NCBI RefSeq assembly: GCF_019649055.1
Contig: NW_026570231.1
Span: 1,426,001 to 1,490,000, forward strand
DNA length: 64,000 bases
Direction: 5' to 3'
Origin: Paramacrobiotus metropolitanus
Taxonomy: Eukaryota; Tardigrada; Eutardigrada; Parachela; Macrobiotidae
The notes beneath the pieces were generated by a model. That model was not told the origin of the DNA, searched no databases, and worked only from the letters and a program-made list of their open reading frames with translations. Below, piece by piece: positions 51,868-62,650 of the stretch. The position numbers and the translations under genes were made by a program. Each line of letters begins with the position of its first letter. Position 1 is the first letter of the stretch.

Positions 51868-54800
51868 TATGGACTCTTATAATATTATGCCGTGGTTGTG
51901 ATGGGAAGGAAGTGGGCCAGAATGTGTCAACCAATTATATTAATAAGGAATGTTCTAAGTGAATTTCAATACTTTGATTTTTTCAATACTTCAATACCTG
52001 CTCTGATGCAAAATACATTAAAATAAATACATCGCTTCTCGGAAATTGCCCATCTACCTACAAACTCAAGTCAGCGACTTGGCGTACACGAAATATGTCA
52101 TTTGATGCATAACAATCAAACACTTTTAAAAAATGTATCTACAGACAGTTGAAATGTGTTGTACTTACTGTATTTAAGCATTTATGGCAGAACCGCCAGA
52201 ACTTTTTCGCAAAAGTGAAAACACTCGTAACATGCTGTACTTGACGCATACGTAATTATTGCTGAACATTATGAATGTGCACATTAATTTCGTCACCCTC
52301 ATAAAAGTCCATTTGGCGTAGGTTGTTTGTTTACTTAAGGAATTAAGTTATTCGACTGCTCTGCGAGTAGATTTACTGAAAAGCCATGCATATGTACATT
52401 ATCTATATTTGCGCTGTGTTATCAGTAAATACGGTGCACTGGAACACTGCGATAGCAATGCTTGTGCATTACTCGAGACTCTATAGTCGAGTAGAAAAAT
52501 CCACAGCAGTTACGATCCTTTACAAGATACTCCTCGATATTGGGCACGTTCGGTGATGTTCCACATTCCTGCTGCTTTCATTAATAATATTGAGTTTATT
52601 GTCCTTGCACGGAGCGGTTGCCCCCTTTAAGCTTCAGACAGCGAGACAGTGGAAAAGGGACACAGAAATCTACAGAACGTTACGACAAAAATGGTGAATC
52701 AGTAATTACATGAAAAACATGAAGGTCACTTAGGTCAGTATACAACAAACAAAAATTATATAGGCAACAATTGAAAAAACAGGAGAGGGACTGTTTCTGT
52801 GGTAGTTGCGATCAGTTAATCTCTATCGTGGAAAAGGGGAGGGAGACGATCGCGCTGCGTTTCCACAACAGTCTAGTCTCCACCATCGCCACCGTCGTCT
52901 CCGTCGTCTCCACCATTACCGTAATCACTTCCCTCCCGGTTTCTGTCAGACCTGCATTCCCGTACTACTGCCATTACCAATATTTTTGTAATAATTGTCT
53001 GCACCAACTCCTAACCTTCGAAATCGTCGATACGGGGATCCTGGTCCATGCAGCGGATCAGAACTACCCCCATCTGTACTTTTTTGATTATCGGTCTTCT
53101 TTTTTTGCCTATCGGCGCTGGCTTTGGGATCCCGACCACGAAGCGATTCCAGAAAAGGGCTATTGGAAGTATCGTTGATAACTGCTAACCAAACGCAGAC
53201 GAACACGTGATGCAAAATTACGTGCTTTACTTTACTCACAACATGCCACTAAATATGTTAGCTAATAACGATTTGACCTAACAGTTGCACGAAAAACTTG
53301 ATTGAGCATTTTACAAGAACGCTTCACGCGTTTTAGCGATAATAGACTCTTTAAGGGACGGGTTTACCCGTAGAAGGTTGCTGGTGGCCGTCCTTCTTTC
53401 TGAACAGTCGTGAAAATAATTTGGTGTGTCCAACGTAGCGAGCAACATTTCGGAAAGCCTGGAACATTTCTACATTATGCACCAGTTGTGCAACAAAACT
53501 TGTAAAAGACGAATTAAACTGTTCATGAAATTCGACTTATCTCGCGCATCTTCGTTCCTGCTGCGTGAGAATGTAAATGCAATACTATGCAAAGTTGTAC
53601 CAGCTCCAAGGCACAACTACCGCTCGAGAAACAGAATTCCTAAATTTGTATATTTACGACTGCCAGTGGCGCCTGGGGGGGGGGAGATGTGTCACTCTAG
53701 TGGGGGCAGCCGATAAGTCAAACCTCCATAAGGTGGTAGTGAAACATAATCGCACATATGAAGTCGAAGTTCTTCTCATTGGAACTCGGAGCTTCTGAAG
53801 CATGTACAAACTGTACAGTCGCTACAGTGTACAGTATATCTTCCCCCTTGCACTTGAAAGAATATTTTGTACATTGGAACCACGTGTGCATTGTAATGCT
53901 AAAGTTAGTACACACAGATAAGTTCGTAGTACCCGTTGCCGACATGACGGTTAGTGAGCGAATGATAAAAAGATGCAATTATCAATAATTATGAACTTTG
54001 TACCGTCTGTCTGTAGTTATCTACACGTACTCGCTCCATTACCCACGCATTATTTTCAGACTAAACATTGCAGTACTGTACACACAAAACACGTAGAACG
54101 ACTCTCGCCCGTTCCGATGAACAATTTCTTCCCGATCTCCTTTATAAACAACTGCAGCATCGCACCAAGTGCCAAATGTGTCGCACGCAGTATGATTGAA
54201 ATCATAAGGATCAATATGGAACTGTATTTCCCTTCTAGTCGGTAAAAACCTGTTTGGCGGCCGCGCCCCGGCCTCCTTCTTTTAATTTTGTTTTCTGTGA
54301 CCGATGCTCGCTATGTACTCGTAGTAGATGAGCATTGTACTACTCTGCAGATGCTTGAAAACTACTGGTTTGTGCTCGCCGCTCGGTATCAGCTTCACTG
54401 AATATTTTACCGATAGGCGATAAGCACTACATGCTAAATTAATCGAACAATGCATAAACTGAGTTTATGCTCTTGTGTATTAAACACAATCAAGAAAACA
54501 TCCCGTGTCTGGTGAAACTTGACACGCCAAGGCAAAGATGCAGCAGACCATATATCGAACTAAAATGAGCCGAGCATCAGAACAAAGTCTACACGTAACA
54601 GATATTAATTGATAGAAGCCTAAGGGAGTTATTCCGAAAGTAGTTATCTTCTCCCTTCGGAAATGTGAAATATAAAGCTTTTGCCGCTTAGAACTTGATC
54701 ATGTGTCCAACCGCCCAGGTGACAGTGGCGTGTGATTCTCATTTGGCCTGCGAGGCTGCGAGTGCGTCTGCGATTTGGTGTTCTTCCCATGTTCTTGCTT

Positions 54801-54982
54801 TCTGCTGTCAACATAAATAGTGTTTAATGTCTTCTCCGGATTTGAGCACGCTTTTTGGGTGCTTAAAAATGGTTTCATGTTTATAACTCTTTTGGGAATT
54901 GGCACTGATACTTCTACTTGCAAGGAGAACTCATCGGGTGCGGTTAAGAGCTTTCACAAATATCGCTTTTCGGCGAACAGCC
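51868..54982. other. intergenic, no confident gene
   Basis: Open frames at 52771-53178 (+) and 52946-53239 (-) overlap; neither has a clear domain, and the minus frame lacks an ATG. Around 53940-54030 there is weak similarity to the BTB-copy upstream and intron sequence (GCCGACATGACG...GTGAGCG), and 54430-54560 resembles the upstream block at 46690-46770. Confidence 0.35.
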
Positions 54983-57314
54983 ATGTCAGGAACATCGCCT
55001 CCCTCTGCCCGGGATGCCCAATGGCGAGCAACGCACCCCGAATTCGCTGACCAGTTGAAGCATATTTTTGCCACTGGTGACATGAGCGACGTGCAGTTCA
55101 CCGTCGGACGCCAGTATGGTGACGTGAAGACCTTCTCCGCGCACAAGTCAGTCTTTGTGCAATTCTACGCTTGCTGAGATAGCTGGTGAATGTTGACGTT
55201 GTAGGTTTGTGTTGAGTCTTGCCAGCGATGTCTTCAACACCATGTTCAACGGATGTTTGCATGAAAATGGCGACGGACCCATCGATATTCCAGAGATTCT
55301 TCCCGAAGCCTTCGCTAACATGCTCAAGTGAGTACGCTGTCTGACTGTGCACATTATCACTGGTCGGGGAGGTCTCTCTACGTTGTTTAAAGATATTCTG
55401 AATGTATCCCAGTCGATGTCTTTCTCACACTGAAGTAAAATAATGGAGTACGCATTAAAATCTTCTTGGAACTCTTCGTGAACATGACGACTAGTGAGCG
55501 CAAAAGACTACAGAATTCCTACTGTAGATACCTGTATACTCGGTCTGTGGATGGTGATTTAAACCCGGAGAATGTCTTGGAGACGATTTACTGTGCGGAC
55601 AAGTACAATCTACCGCAGCTGTTGGAACTCTGCATGCAGTTCGTCAACACTCACCTCAATGCAGATAATTGCCTGATCTTCTTGGAAAAGGTTGGTATTC
55701 CTGTACCCTACCAGATGTGGAACGTTCATTACGTCTTTCTGAACAGGTCAAATATCCGACGCACGATTGCCTGGCTGGTCTGCTGACGAAGTGCCTGGCC
55801 GTGGTGGACGCCAACTGCAGCGTGGTACTGCAGTCGAAGCATTTCACCGCGATCGGACAGGATACCCTGGAATTGATTTTACAAAGTGATGTACTGTGTG
55901 CTGAGGAGAATGTCATTTATACTGCCGCGGAGAAGTAAGGTGTTCGCTGTTTTCTGCTGCATAATGCCTTGGTAATAATATTATTATTACGGCAAAAGAG
56001 CAGACAACCCCAAAGGGACTTCGTCTTGTCGCACAAGAAAGCTAACCACTAATGTAAACATTCTAGACAGATCGACAGATTTATGTGGGAATTTAAAAGC
56101 AGGTACAGAACCGGCATCCAGAATTTTAGGGCTAACAGCAAGAATTTTATCAAGAAGACGCATTAACCGCATTTCCATGGTTGACTGTCCAGTCACTTCC
56201 TGTCTTTACAGTAATTCGTTAGTTTTCGGCCGTTGTAGATGGGCTATGGACGCCTGTGCTCGTGATAATCTGGAGCCATCCCAGACCAATCGTCGTCATG
56301 TTTTGGGAAAGGCGTTGTTCCTTGTCCGCTTCCCGCTGCTCACCGATGCGCAGCTGGCTAACGGCCCCGTTAAAGTAGGTGTAGAGAATTGCTCCGGGAT
56401 TGGCAATGTGGATTCGCGTATCGGACACCAGAGACACGCTAATATTCCCGTTGTGCCACATGACAAAAACTTTTCAAAAATCGATTAAGTGCTGGTTGTT
56501 GCTCTTGTTGTTGGTTTTATACCAGTACAGGAGAGACAGCAATAAAAATATCTAAGTTTTCCTATGTAGAGCAGTTTAACGAAAACCGTGTTTCTGGTGT
56601 CGAGTACACGAGTGGCGTCGAGTGCATATTGTGGAAGTGTCCGGACGTCGCAGTACCGAAACACAGCAGGGTACTGTACCCGTTAGTACGTATTACTAAA
56701 TAGGTTTTAATTGACCTTCTAAAAAGATCTTGCGGCCTTCGTTTGAGCATCTAAATGCGATGGTACAGTAGGTACTTGGAAGTCGGAATAATATAAGGAT
56801 TTGTTTGCAGAGCCGCTTGCTGCTCGACACCGAGCTGCTGGACATTTACCAGTTCAAGCATTCCGACACCAAACCACAGCTCCCCTTCCCGACGAAACCC
56901 CGACTGGGTTCGCTGCTGCGAATCGGTTATAGCGAATTCACCTACAACGCGAAAGTTTTCGCTGACGTCAATCCGCACAGCGATTACTGGTGGCCGGCAG
57001 AGGTGGTCGGGATCAGTGGCGTGGATTTCCTGATTACACGCAATGAATGGGAAGCGGCGCAGCAGTGTGCCCCGCACAAGATTGTTCTGGCCTCCGACAT
57101 CCTGAAAGAAGATCAACCCGTCATAGCTCGCTACGGGTCGGATTATTGGAAAGGCGTATACGTGCGTCGTAGCCGGAAAACGGGTCACGTCGTCAACCTG
57201 GGGGCTATTCACCTGGAGTGGTCATGCCCGTTTAATGACCTTAGGATTAACCGACCACAGATGGCCACTTGGAAAGCAGCGCTTGCGCAACAGATGGCCC
57301 CGCTCAACCGCTGA
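54983..57314 (+). CDS. BTB-BACK protein with C-terminal WWPA module, copy E (intact)
   Basis: Six exons: 54983-55146, 55205-55327, 55528-55690, 55747-55934, 56239-56374, 56811-57314; 425 residues with consistent phases. BTB spans exons 1-3 (MSDVQFTVGRQYGD, FVLSLASDVFNTMFNGCL, IDIPEILPEAFANMLK, YLYTRSVDGDL). BACK spans exons 3-5 (CADKYNLPQLLELC, DTLELILQSDVLCAEENVIYT, NRRHVLGKALFLVRFPLL). This part resembles BTBD3/BTBD6-type proteins. Exon 6 starts SRLLLDTELLDIYQFKHSD and then has YWWPAEVVGISGVDFLI and a basic tail. YWWPAxVxG is the kind of motif seen in Tudor, Agenet or PWWP-like domains, which is inference. A LINE fragment lies in intron 5. It may be a Cullin-3 adaptor with a ligand-binding tail. 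Confidence 0.85.
55985..56190 (-). mobile_element. 5'-truncated CR1/L2-like LINE fragment in intron 5 of copy E
   Basis: The minus strand encodes a diverged version of the C-terminus of the LINE at 57575-60060 (RLLDKILAVSPKI, FKFPHKSVDLSRMF) and the same 3' end sequence (GGTTGTCTGCTCTT). The tail is a short TAA repeat. Confidence 0.75.
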
Positions 57315-57574
57315 AGTGCGAGCACCATGGTATACTAATTGTGTCGTTGTTGTACGCTGAATGCTGGCATTACTAAGTCACAATGAATTTTAATTCATGC
57401 CAAATTGCTTCTGTCGCTCTTTTAAGCGTTGACATGGCGCTGTGTGCTATTTTCTTTCGGATAGCAAATGCCTTCATGGGACCCTGTACCGTTGCATAGA
57501 ATATATATTCTATATTGAACTATTATAATAGTTCAATACTCGTACAGGAGTTACAATGCACGAGTCTGTGTTTC

Positions 57575-60060
57575 ATTCATTCATTCATATATCAAGAGCA
57601 GACAACCCGGTTAACGGGACTTCAACGTCTGGTCGGTAAAAAACAGCTAAAGGTTAACAACAAAAAAGAGATTATTCGAACAGATCAATCGTTTTCAGAG
57701 CAAACTTAAAGAAGCCAACACCGCTAACATTGAGTATCTCCATATTAGTTTTTTGAATCCGCTCAAACACGTTCATCAGACGCATTGCCAACGTACTTTC
57801 TCCAATTTTCTTCTTTGCTCTGGCTTGGATTCGCTTTGGTTTCCGGAGGTTATACTGGGACGACAAATCCTTGAAGTTGACCATTTCGACCAAGTAGGGC
57901 GGTGGGTTGTACACTTCATGGTTGTAGATCTTGTACAACCAGACGGCTTCGGACTGCTTCCAACGGTCGAACAACGGCAGGATGCGTAATCGCTGATACA
58001 GCTCGGGGGTCACCCGCTCCTTGTAATCAGTAATTGGCTGCAGTGCTTTCCGTTGGGCTCTGGCTAGCTTGCCGCGTAAAGTCGAAGATGCTGGTGACCA
58101 CGTATCCGACCCATAGTCAAGATGTGGCTGCACGCAAGCATGGTAAAGACTTCTCCGCTGTGGCATGTCCAGACCATCCTTTGCTGCGTTTATCATTGCG
58201 ATGCCATAGTTCACCTTCCGTAACACATGGTCAAACTGCTCTTCCCACTTCAGATTCTGGTCAATATGCACACCAAGATACTTGACGCATTTCTCCGCTT
58301 CAAGCTGGTAGCCGTTCAGACTAATTGTAGGCGCCTGTTGGCTTTTTCGCGAGAGTGAACAAATGTAAATCAGCTTACATTTCTTTTCGTTGACGCAAAG
58401 GGAATTCTCCGTGAACCAGGCGGTCGCCTTTTCCACTTGGACACCAAGGTTCAAAGCCGCCTCCTCGTGCGTGGTACCAACACCGTACAGAACTGTGTCA
58501 TCTGCAAAACATTCAGCGTCAAGTCCGGGCAGCATGTCGTTGGTATATAACGTGTACAGCACCGGGGCCAGGCGTGCGCCCTGCGGAACCCCAGACTGCA
58601 CTGGCAGCCAGTCGGACACGTTTCGGGACATTTTCACACGTTGTTTTCGGGATGTCAGGTAACTGTGAAACCATTTAAGCGCGCCGCCACGGACGCCAAT
58701 TGCGTGTAACTTCTCAATTAACTTCGCGTGGGAAACGGAGTCGAATGCTTTCTTCAGGTCAAGCAGGCATAAGGCTGTGATTTTCCCATCATCCATTGCC
58801 TTCCGCCATTTTTCGGACAGCTTCAGCAGTAGAGTCTCACACGAGTGCCCATCCCGAAATCCCGACTGTTTCTCCGACAACACATTTTCGGCCTTCAAAA
58901 TGGCGACAAGCTGGTTCTGGACGACTTTTTCGAAGGCTTTTGATATGTTGCACAGCAGAGAAATGGTCTGGACTCATCCGGCTGTCGTGCGTTAGCTTGC
59001 TTCGGGATGGCAACTACGTCAGCGTTTTTGAAAATAGATGGTGTACACTCCTGCTTTGAGGGAGGCGTTTATCATAATTGTCAGCGGCCTGGCAAGGAAC
59101 TGGTTCACGCCTGCAAGGATTTTGGTTGGCATCCCGCAGGGACCGGGGCTCTTATTCCGTTTTGCCATCCCTTTCAGCAGGAGTGCGACGACATCGGCGG
59201 TCACATCGTTAAACCTGCAAAGCAATGGGTTAGTGTCGCCACCCTCGGGTGGCACGCATGGTACAGGGTGATCGTTTCCGTGCAATCCCTGTTCTACGAA
59301 GTGTGCGTTTAACACGTTGGGATCCACGGGCGGCTCTTCTTTTTCTTTCCACTTCCGAAGTAATCTGCCTAACTCCCACCATATTTTGTCTGTCTCTCCT
59401 CTGTTTCGAGCGAAGTAGTTGCGTTTTTCGTCCAAAATCTTTAAACGTACTGCTTTTTTCATGGCTTTGAACTGCTGATCGTACTGACTGAATTCAGGTG
59501 TATCACGGGACTGGCATCTTTGGCGGTAGGCTTGGTTTTTATGTTTTATTAAATTCTTCAAGGGAACGCTCATCCACGGGGGTTCTTTTTGACGTACCCT
59601 CCGAGTTCGCAACGGAAAACACTGATCAACGACGTTATTTAGTTCTTGGATATAACCGGTGATAAATTCATCAATGGGGGAGGATTCGTCGTATTCACTA
59701 TACTTCTCCGAAACTGCTCCTATTTTCTCGTGAAATTCATTCATGGTCGTATGTTTCCATAGTCGAAACGTAACGGTTTTATGAATAGGGATGGCGGACT
59801 TGTACGACGCAACCGTTCTGCACAACCGATGATCCGAAAAACATACGTCTTCTGCTGGCATTGAGGCATAGTTTTCTGCTGGTGAACACAACATGACGTC
59901 AATCTTTTTGGCACTGCTTAGTACTACACCGTCTTTCTTTCGGGTTCGACAATCCACTCTCGTAAATCCACTTACTTTGTCCGACAACGCATGGTGATTT
60001 ATTAGATCACGGTAGTGGCGATAATAGGGAGAAGAAGACATCAATCAAGCGACACTTCAC
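57575..60060 (-). mobile_element. CR1/L2-like non-LTR retrotransposon, 5'-truncated
   Basis: On the minus strand: the end of an AP endonuclease (VDVMLCSP, FSDHRLCRTVASYKSA), then an RT with SGFRDGHSCET, LLDLKKAFDSVSHAKL, SGVPQGARLAPVLY and the catalytic FADDTVLYG (about 58494-58508), and a C-terminal region ending near 57672. The 3' end is a (TGAA)n-type tail (about 57575-57592), which is typical of CR1/L2 elements. The N-terminal half of the endonuclease is missing. It lies between the intact BTB copy E and fragment F. Confidence 0.85.
57672..60044 (-). pseudogene. LINE endonuclease-reverse transcriptase, frameshifted
   Basis: Two open segments, 60044-59019 (endonuclease end and RT N-terminal extension) and 58898-57672 (RT and C-terminus), are separated by about 120 bp with at least two small indels near 59030 and 58955. 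The RT catalytic residues are present. The copy is inactive on its own. Confidence 0.85.
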
Positions 60061-60199
60061 TTATACCAACAAGTCCGCTGGAGCTGAAAACCAGGCGGCC
60101 CGGCTCACCAGGGGAAACAGTCGAACTTGTCACCTACCGCGATGTGTAGATGGTGAAATAAGTACTAGTAAACCCGGGGGTTGCCTTCGATACCCTTTA

Positions 60200-60312
60200 A
60201 TTTTGCTGTGCTGGCAATTACAGTCTACCGCACCTGGTGGAACTCTGTCTACAGTTCGTCAACACCCGCCACTTGACGCCGATAACTGCCAATCTTTCGG
60301 GAAAAGGTTCGG
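60200..60312 (+). pseudogene. BTB family, copy F (exon 3 fragment)
   Basis: About 110 bp matching exon 3 of copy E (CTACCGCA...GGAACTCTG, CAGTTCGTCAACAC, then GATAACTGCC and GGAAAAGGT), with indels. No other exon is recognisable nearby. Confidence 0.7.
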
Positions 60313-60930
60313 TAACTTTAACGGCGGGTTTGGCGCTTTGCCCGCATTGGTACGCTTAAAGACATGGCGAATAAAATTCTGGAACCTGAGATTTGGCCAA
60401 CGAATGTGTTTGTGAGGGAGTGGGTGTACTGACAATGAGTTGTAATGTTTAAATATACTGCAGTAGTATTCTTGTTTAAAGCTGGTGTACAGTATTATTG
60501 TTTAAAGCTTGATCTGAAATACAATCTGACTAAATGAGGAGGCTACGGTCTATGTTATAAAGCCAGCGAACAGCCTTTTTTGCCCGCTGAGGCTGATTGA
60601 TCAAGGCAGCCTCTCTGTTGTGACTATAAATAGACCGAAGGCAGAGTATTTCAGTGCAGCCAGAAAGCGCAAGCGGAGTGCTGCTTTGCTGTATCGATCG
60701 ATCGGCACATGTGTGTGCGAGTGGGTAAATCCGCTCGCATTCACTTACAAACGTATGATTGTGGCTGTCTGTGCGCGTACTAGCTGTACAAACCGGTTTT
60801 CACTGTCTTCGCTAAAACGCATACCCTAAACCCGTAGCTTCCTTTCTTGGTCGCATTGTACTGTGTATTCTGGAGACTTGTAGTTGCTGTCTGCTGCCTC
60901 GAACTGGGATCTTGCCCTGAATGCATGCGG
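60313..60930. other. intergenic, nothing recognised
   Basis: No domain-bearing frame. A near-perfect duplicate phrase (GCTGGTGTACAGTATTATTGTTTAAAGCTTG and an earlier partial copy) lies around 60455-60510. Confidence 0.35.
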
Positions 60931-60940
60931 ACGTTAAACC

Positions 60941-61450
60941 ATTACTGTAGCGGCGTTAACAAGTTAGACCACAGAGTTGGTTTACCAGAAAAATGCGCAC
61001 TGACATACCCACGCTGCACGGGCAAAATTCATGGCTTGAATCGCGTTTACATTTACCGATCTTCAGATAGCAGATGTTTGCTTAATTCCGACTATTTCTC
61101 CACCAATATTTTTTATATCATCAAAAAACGCCACTTTCTGCCTTCAAATGCTAAACAAAAACCGTTCGCCCCCAGCGCAGGGGCACCCCAAAAACCACAA
61201 CAAACCTACATGGTAAAATCAGAGCTCTAATTTGTATGCATTACTTTCAGCCTTCTGTAGTACAGTTTTTAACTAATTTTTAATTTTAGATATTATTAAT
61301 TAGTTATAAAATGTTTAGTTACTCCAAAACATGAATGGCGCCCAAGGAACTTCGTTTCTGCGTCGTGAATTTTGCCCGTGCAGCGTGGGTATATTCAGTG
61401 TGCATTTTTCCGGTAAACCAACTCTGTGGTCTAACTTGTTAACGCCTCTA
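60941..61450. repeat. Inverted repeat, about 95-bp arms
   Basis: The left arm 60941-61035 contains GGCGTTAACAAGTTAGACCA and CAGAGTTGGTTTACC. The right arm 61355-61450 is its reverse complement with a few changes. It is probably a MITE or half of a recombined transposon. The cysteine-containing frame overlapping the left arm (60847-61230) is not called because it lacks an ATG. Confidence 0.75.
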
Positions 61451-62049
61451 CAGTATTAACCTTAAACTAGTAGTAGGAATTTCACCGAATTTCTCCGGAA
61501 TTCCCATTTATATTAACATCACGACTGAGATGGGACCGTCCACCACACGCGCGCAACATTACCACGCAATGTTTCCGCACTTAAACGTCGAAAAACTTCA
61601 AATCAAACAGCACAAATCCAGTGAATGACGGGCGAACAATGACATTAGCGCGGTGAACGCTTACTGCCGCCTGATGGGGGAGGGCAGCTTCCGTTTTGAA
61701 AAACGGCCCAATAGGATGTGGCATGATAATTCACTGCTTTTTTCGGCTCAGAGCAGACGGACTTGAAAATTTTGCGGCAGGTTCATTGAACCGTGACAGG
61801 TTCTTATATGCGATATACGACTAGAATCAGTCGTAGCATATATGAAACTGTAGTTTCGGTTTTTGGTCTTCGATATCCGTGTGTAAACAAAAGTAATTTT
61901 TGGCGCCCGTAGAGTACGGAAGGGTCCGGCCGGTTGAAGGAAGCGGTGGGGCCTAACAGTCATGTGACATGAGTCATGTGACATGCGTCGAGTAACGATG
62001 CGTGAAACTTGTAGATGGCGTTGTTAGCTCAGCATCTTTTTTAGGTTAC

Positions 62050-62336
62050 ATTATGTGCTCCTACATTATGTAGGAGCACCTTGCAATGTGCTCGTACATT
62101 ATGCAGGAGCACATTGCATCGGTTTCATCGGTTCTTGGAGGAGAAAAACGGAATTGTAGTACCCAAACAAACGTAATCCAACATGCTCCTGCAATGTGCT
62201 CCTACATATGTAGGAGCACATTGCAATGTGCTCCTATATATGTATGTGCTCCTACATATGTAGGAGCACATTGCAATGTGCTCCTATATACGTATGTGCT
62301 CCTACATAATGTAGGAGTACATTGCAGGAGCATATT
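62050..62336. repeat. Array of short palindromes, TGTGCTCCTACATATGTAGGAGCACATTG-like
   Basis: At least five copies of a self-complementary unit (core GTGCTCCTACAT.ATGTAGGAGCAC) separated by TTGCAATG, itself nearly palindromic. Copies differ in the centre (TATG, TTATG, TAATG, TATACG). Confidence 0.85.
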
Positions 62337-62650
62337 GTATGTGGAGATTATAAGGGGTAGGAATATAAAGTGCTGAATAGAGAATTTAATAATATAGTAA
62401 ATTATATTAAAGGTGATATGTTTGACGAAAAGTGATAATGAAGAAAGGGTGTACTAATCCAGTGTAGCGAAGAAAGGGTCTACATTGAATTTGGGTGAAG
62501 ATAAATTGATTTTTACTGTAGTATGGTATAAATATATTCGACTTTCTGGTTGTTCGTATTTGAGTGTTCAATGAAGTGTTACAGGAAGTGAAGTGTGTTG
62601 CGGGTTGTAGATAGTGATGGATTATTGTGGAAAATTCCAGAAATTTCGAG

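Noticed and set aside
52946-53239. Minus-strand frame with a hydrophobic N-terminus (VILHHVFVCVWLAV) and basic spacer
   Set aside because: Starts at GTG with an in-frame stop shortly upstream and no ATG; an acidic Gly-Asp tail in another frame (52860-52945) is suggestive but the splice needed is speculative.
60847-61230. Frame with hydrophobic start and several cysteines, like a secreted peptide
   Set aside because: Begins at TTG, has no ATG, and overlaps one arm of an inverted repeat.
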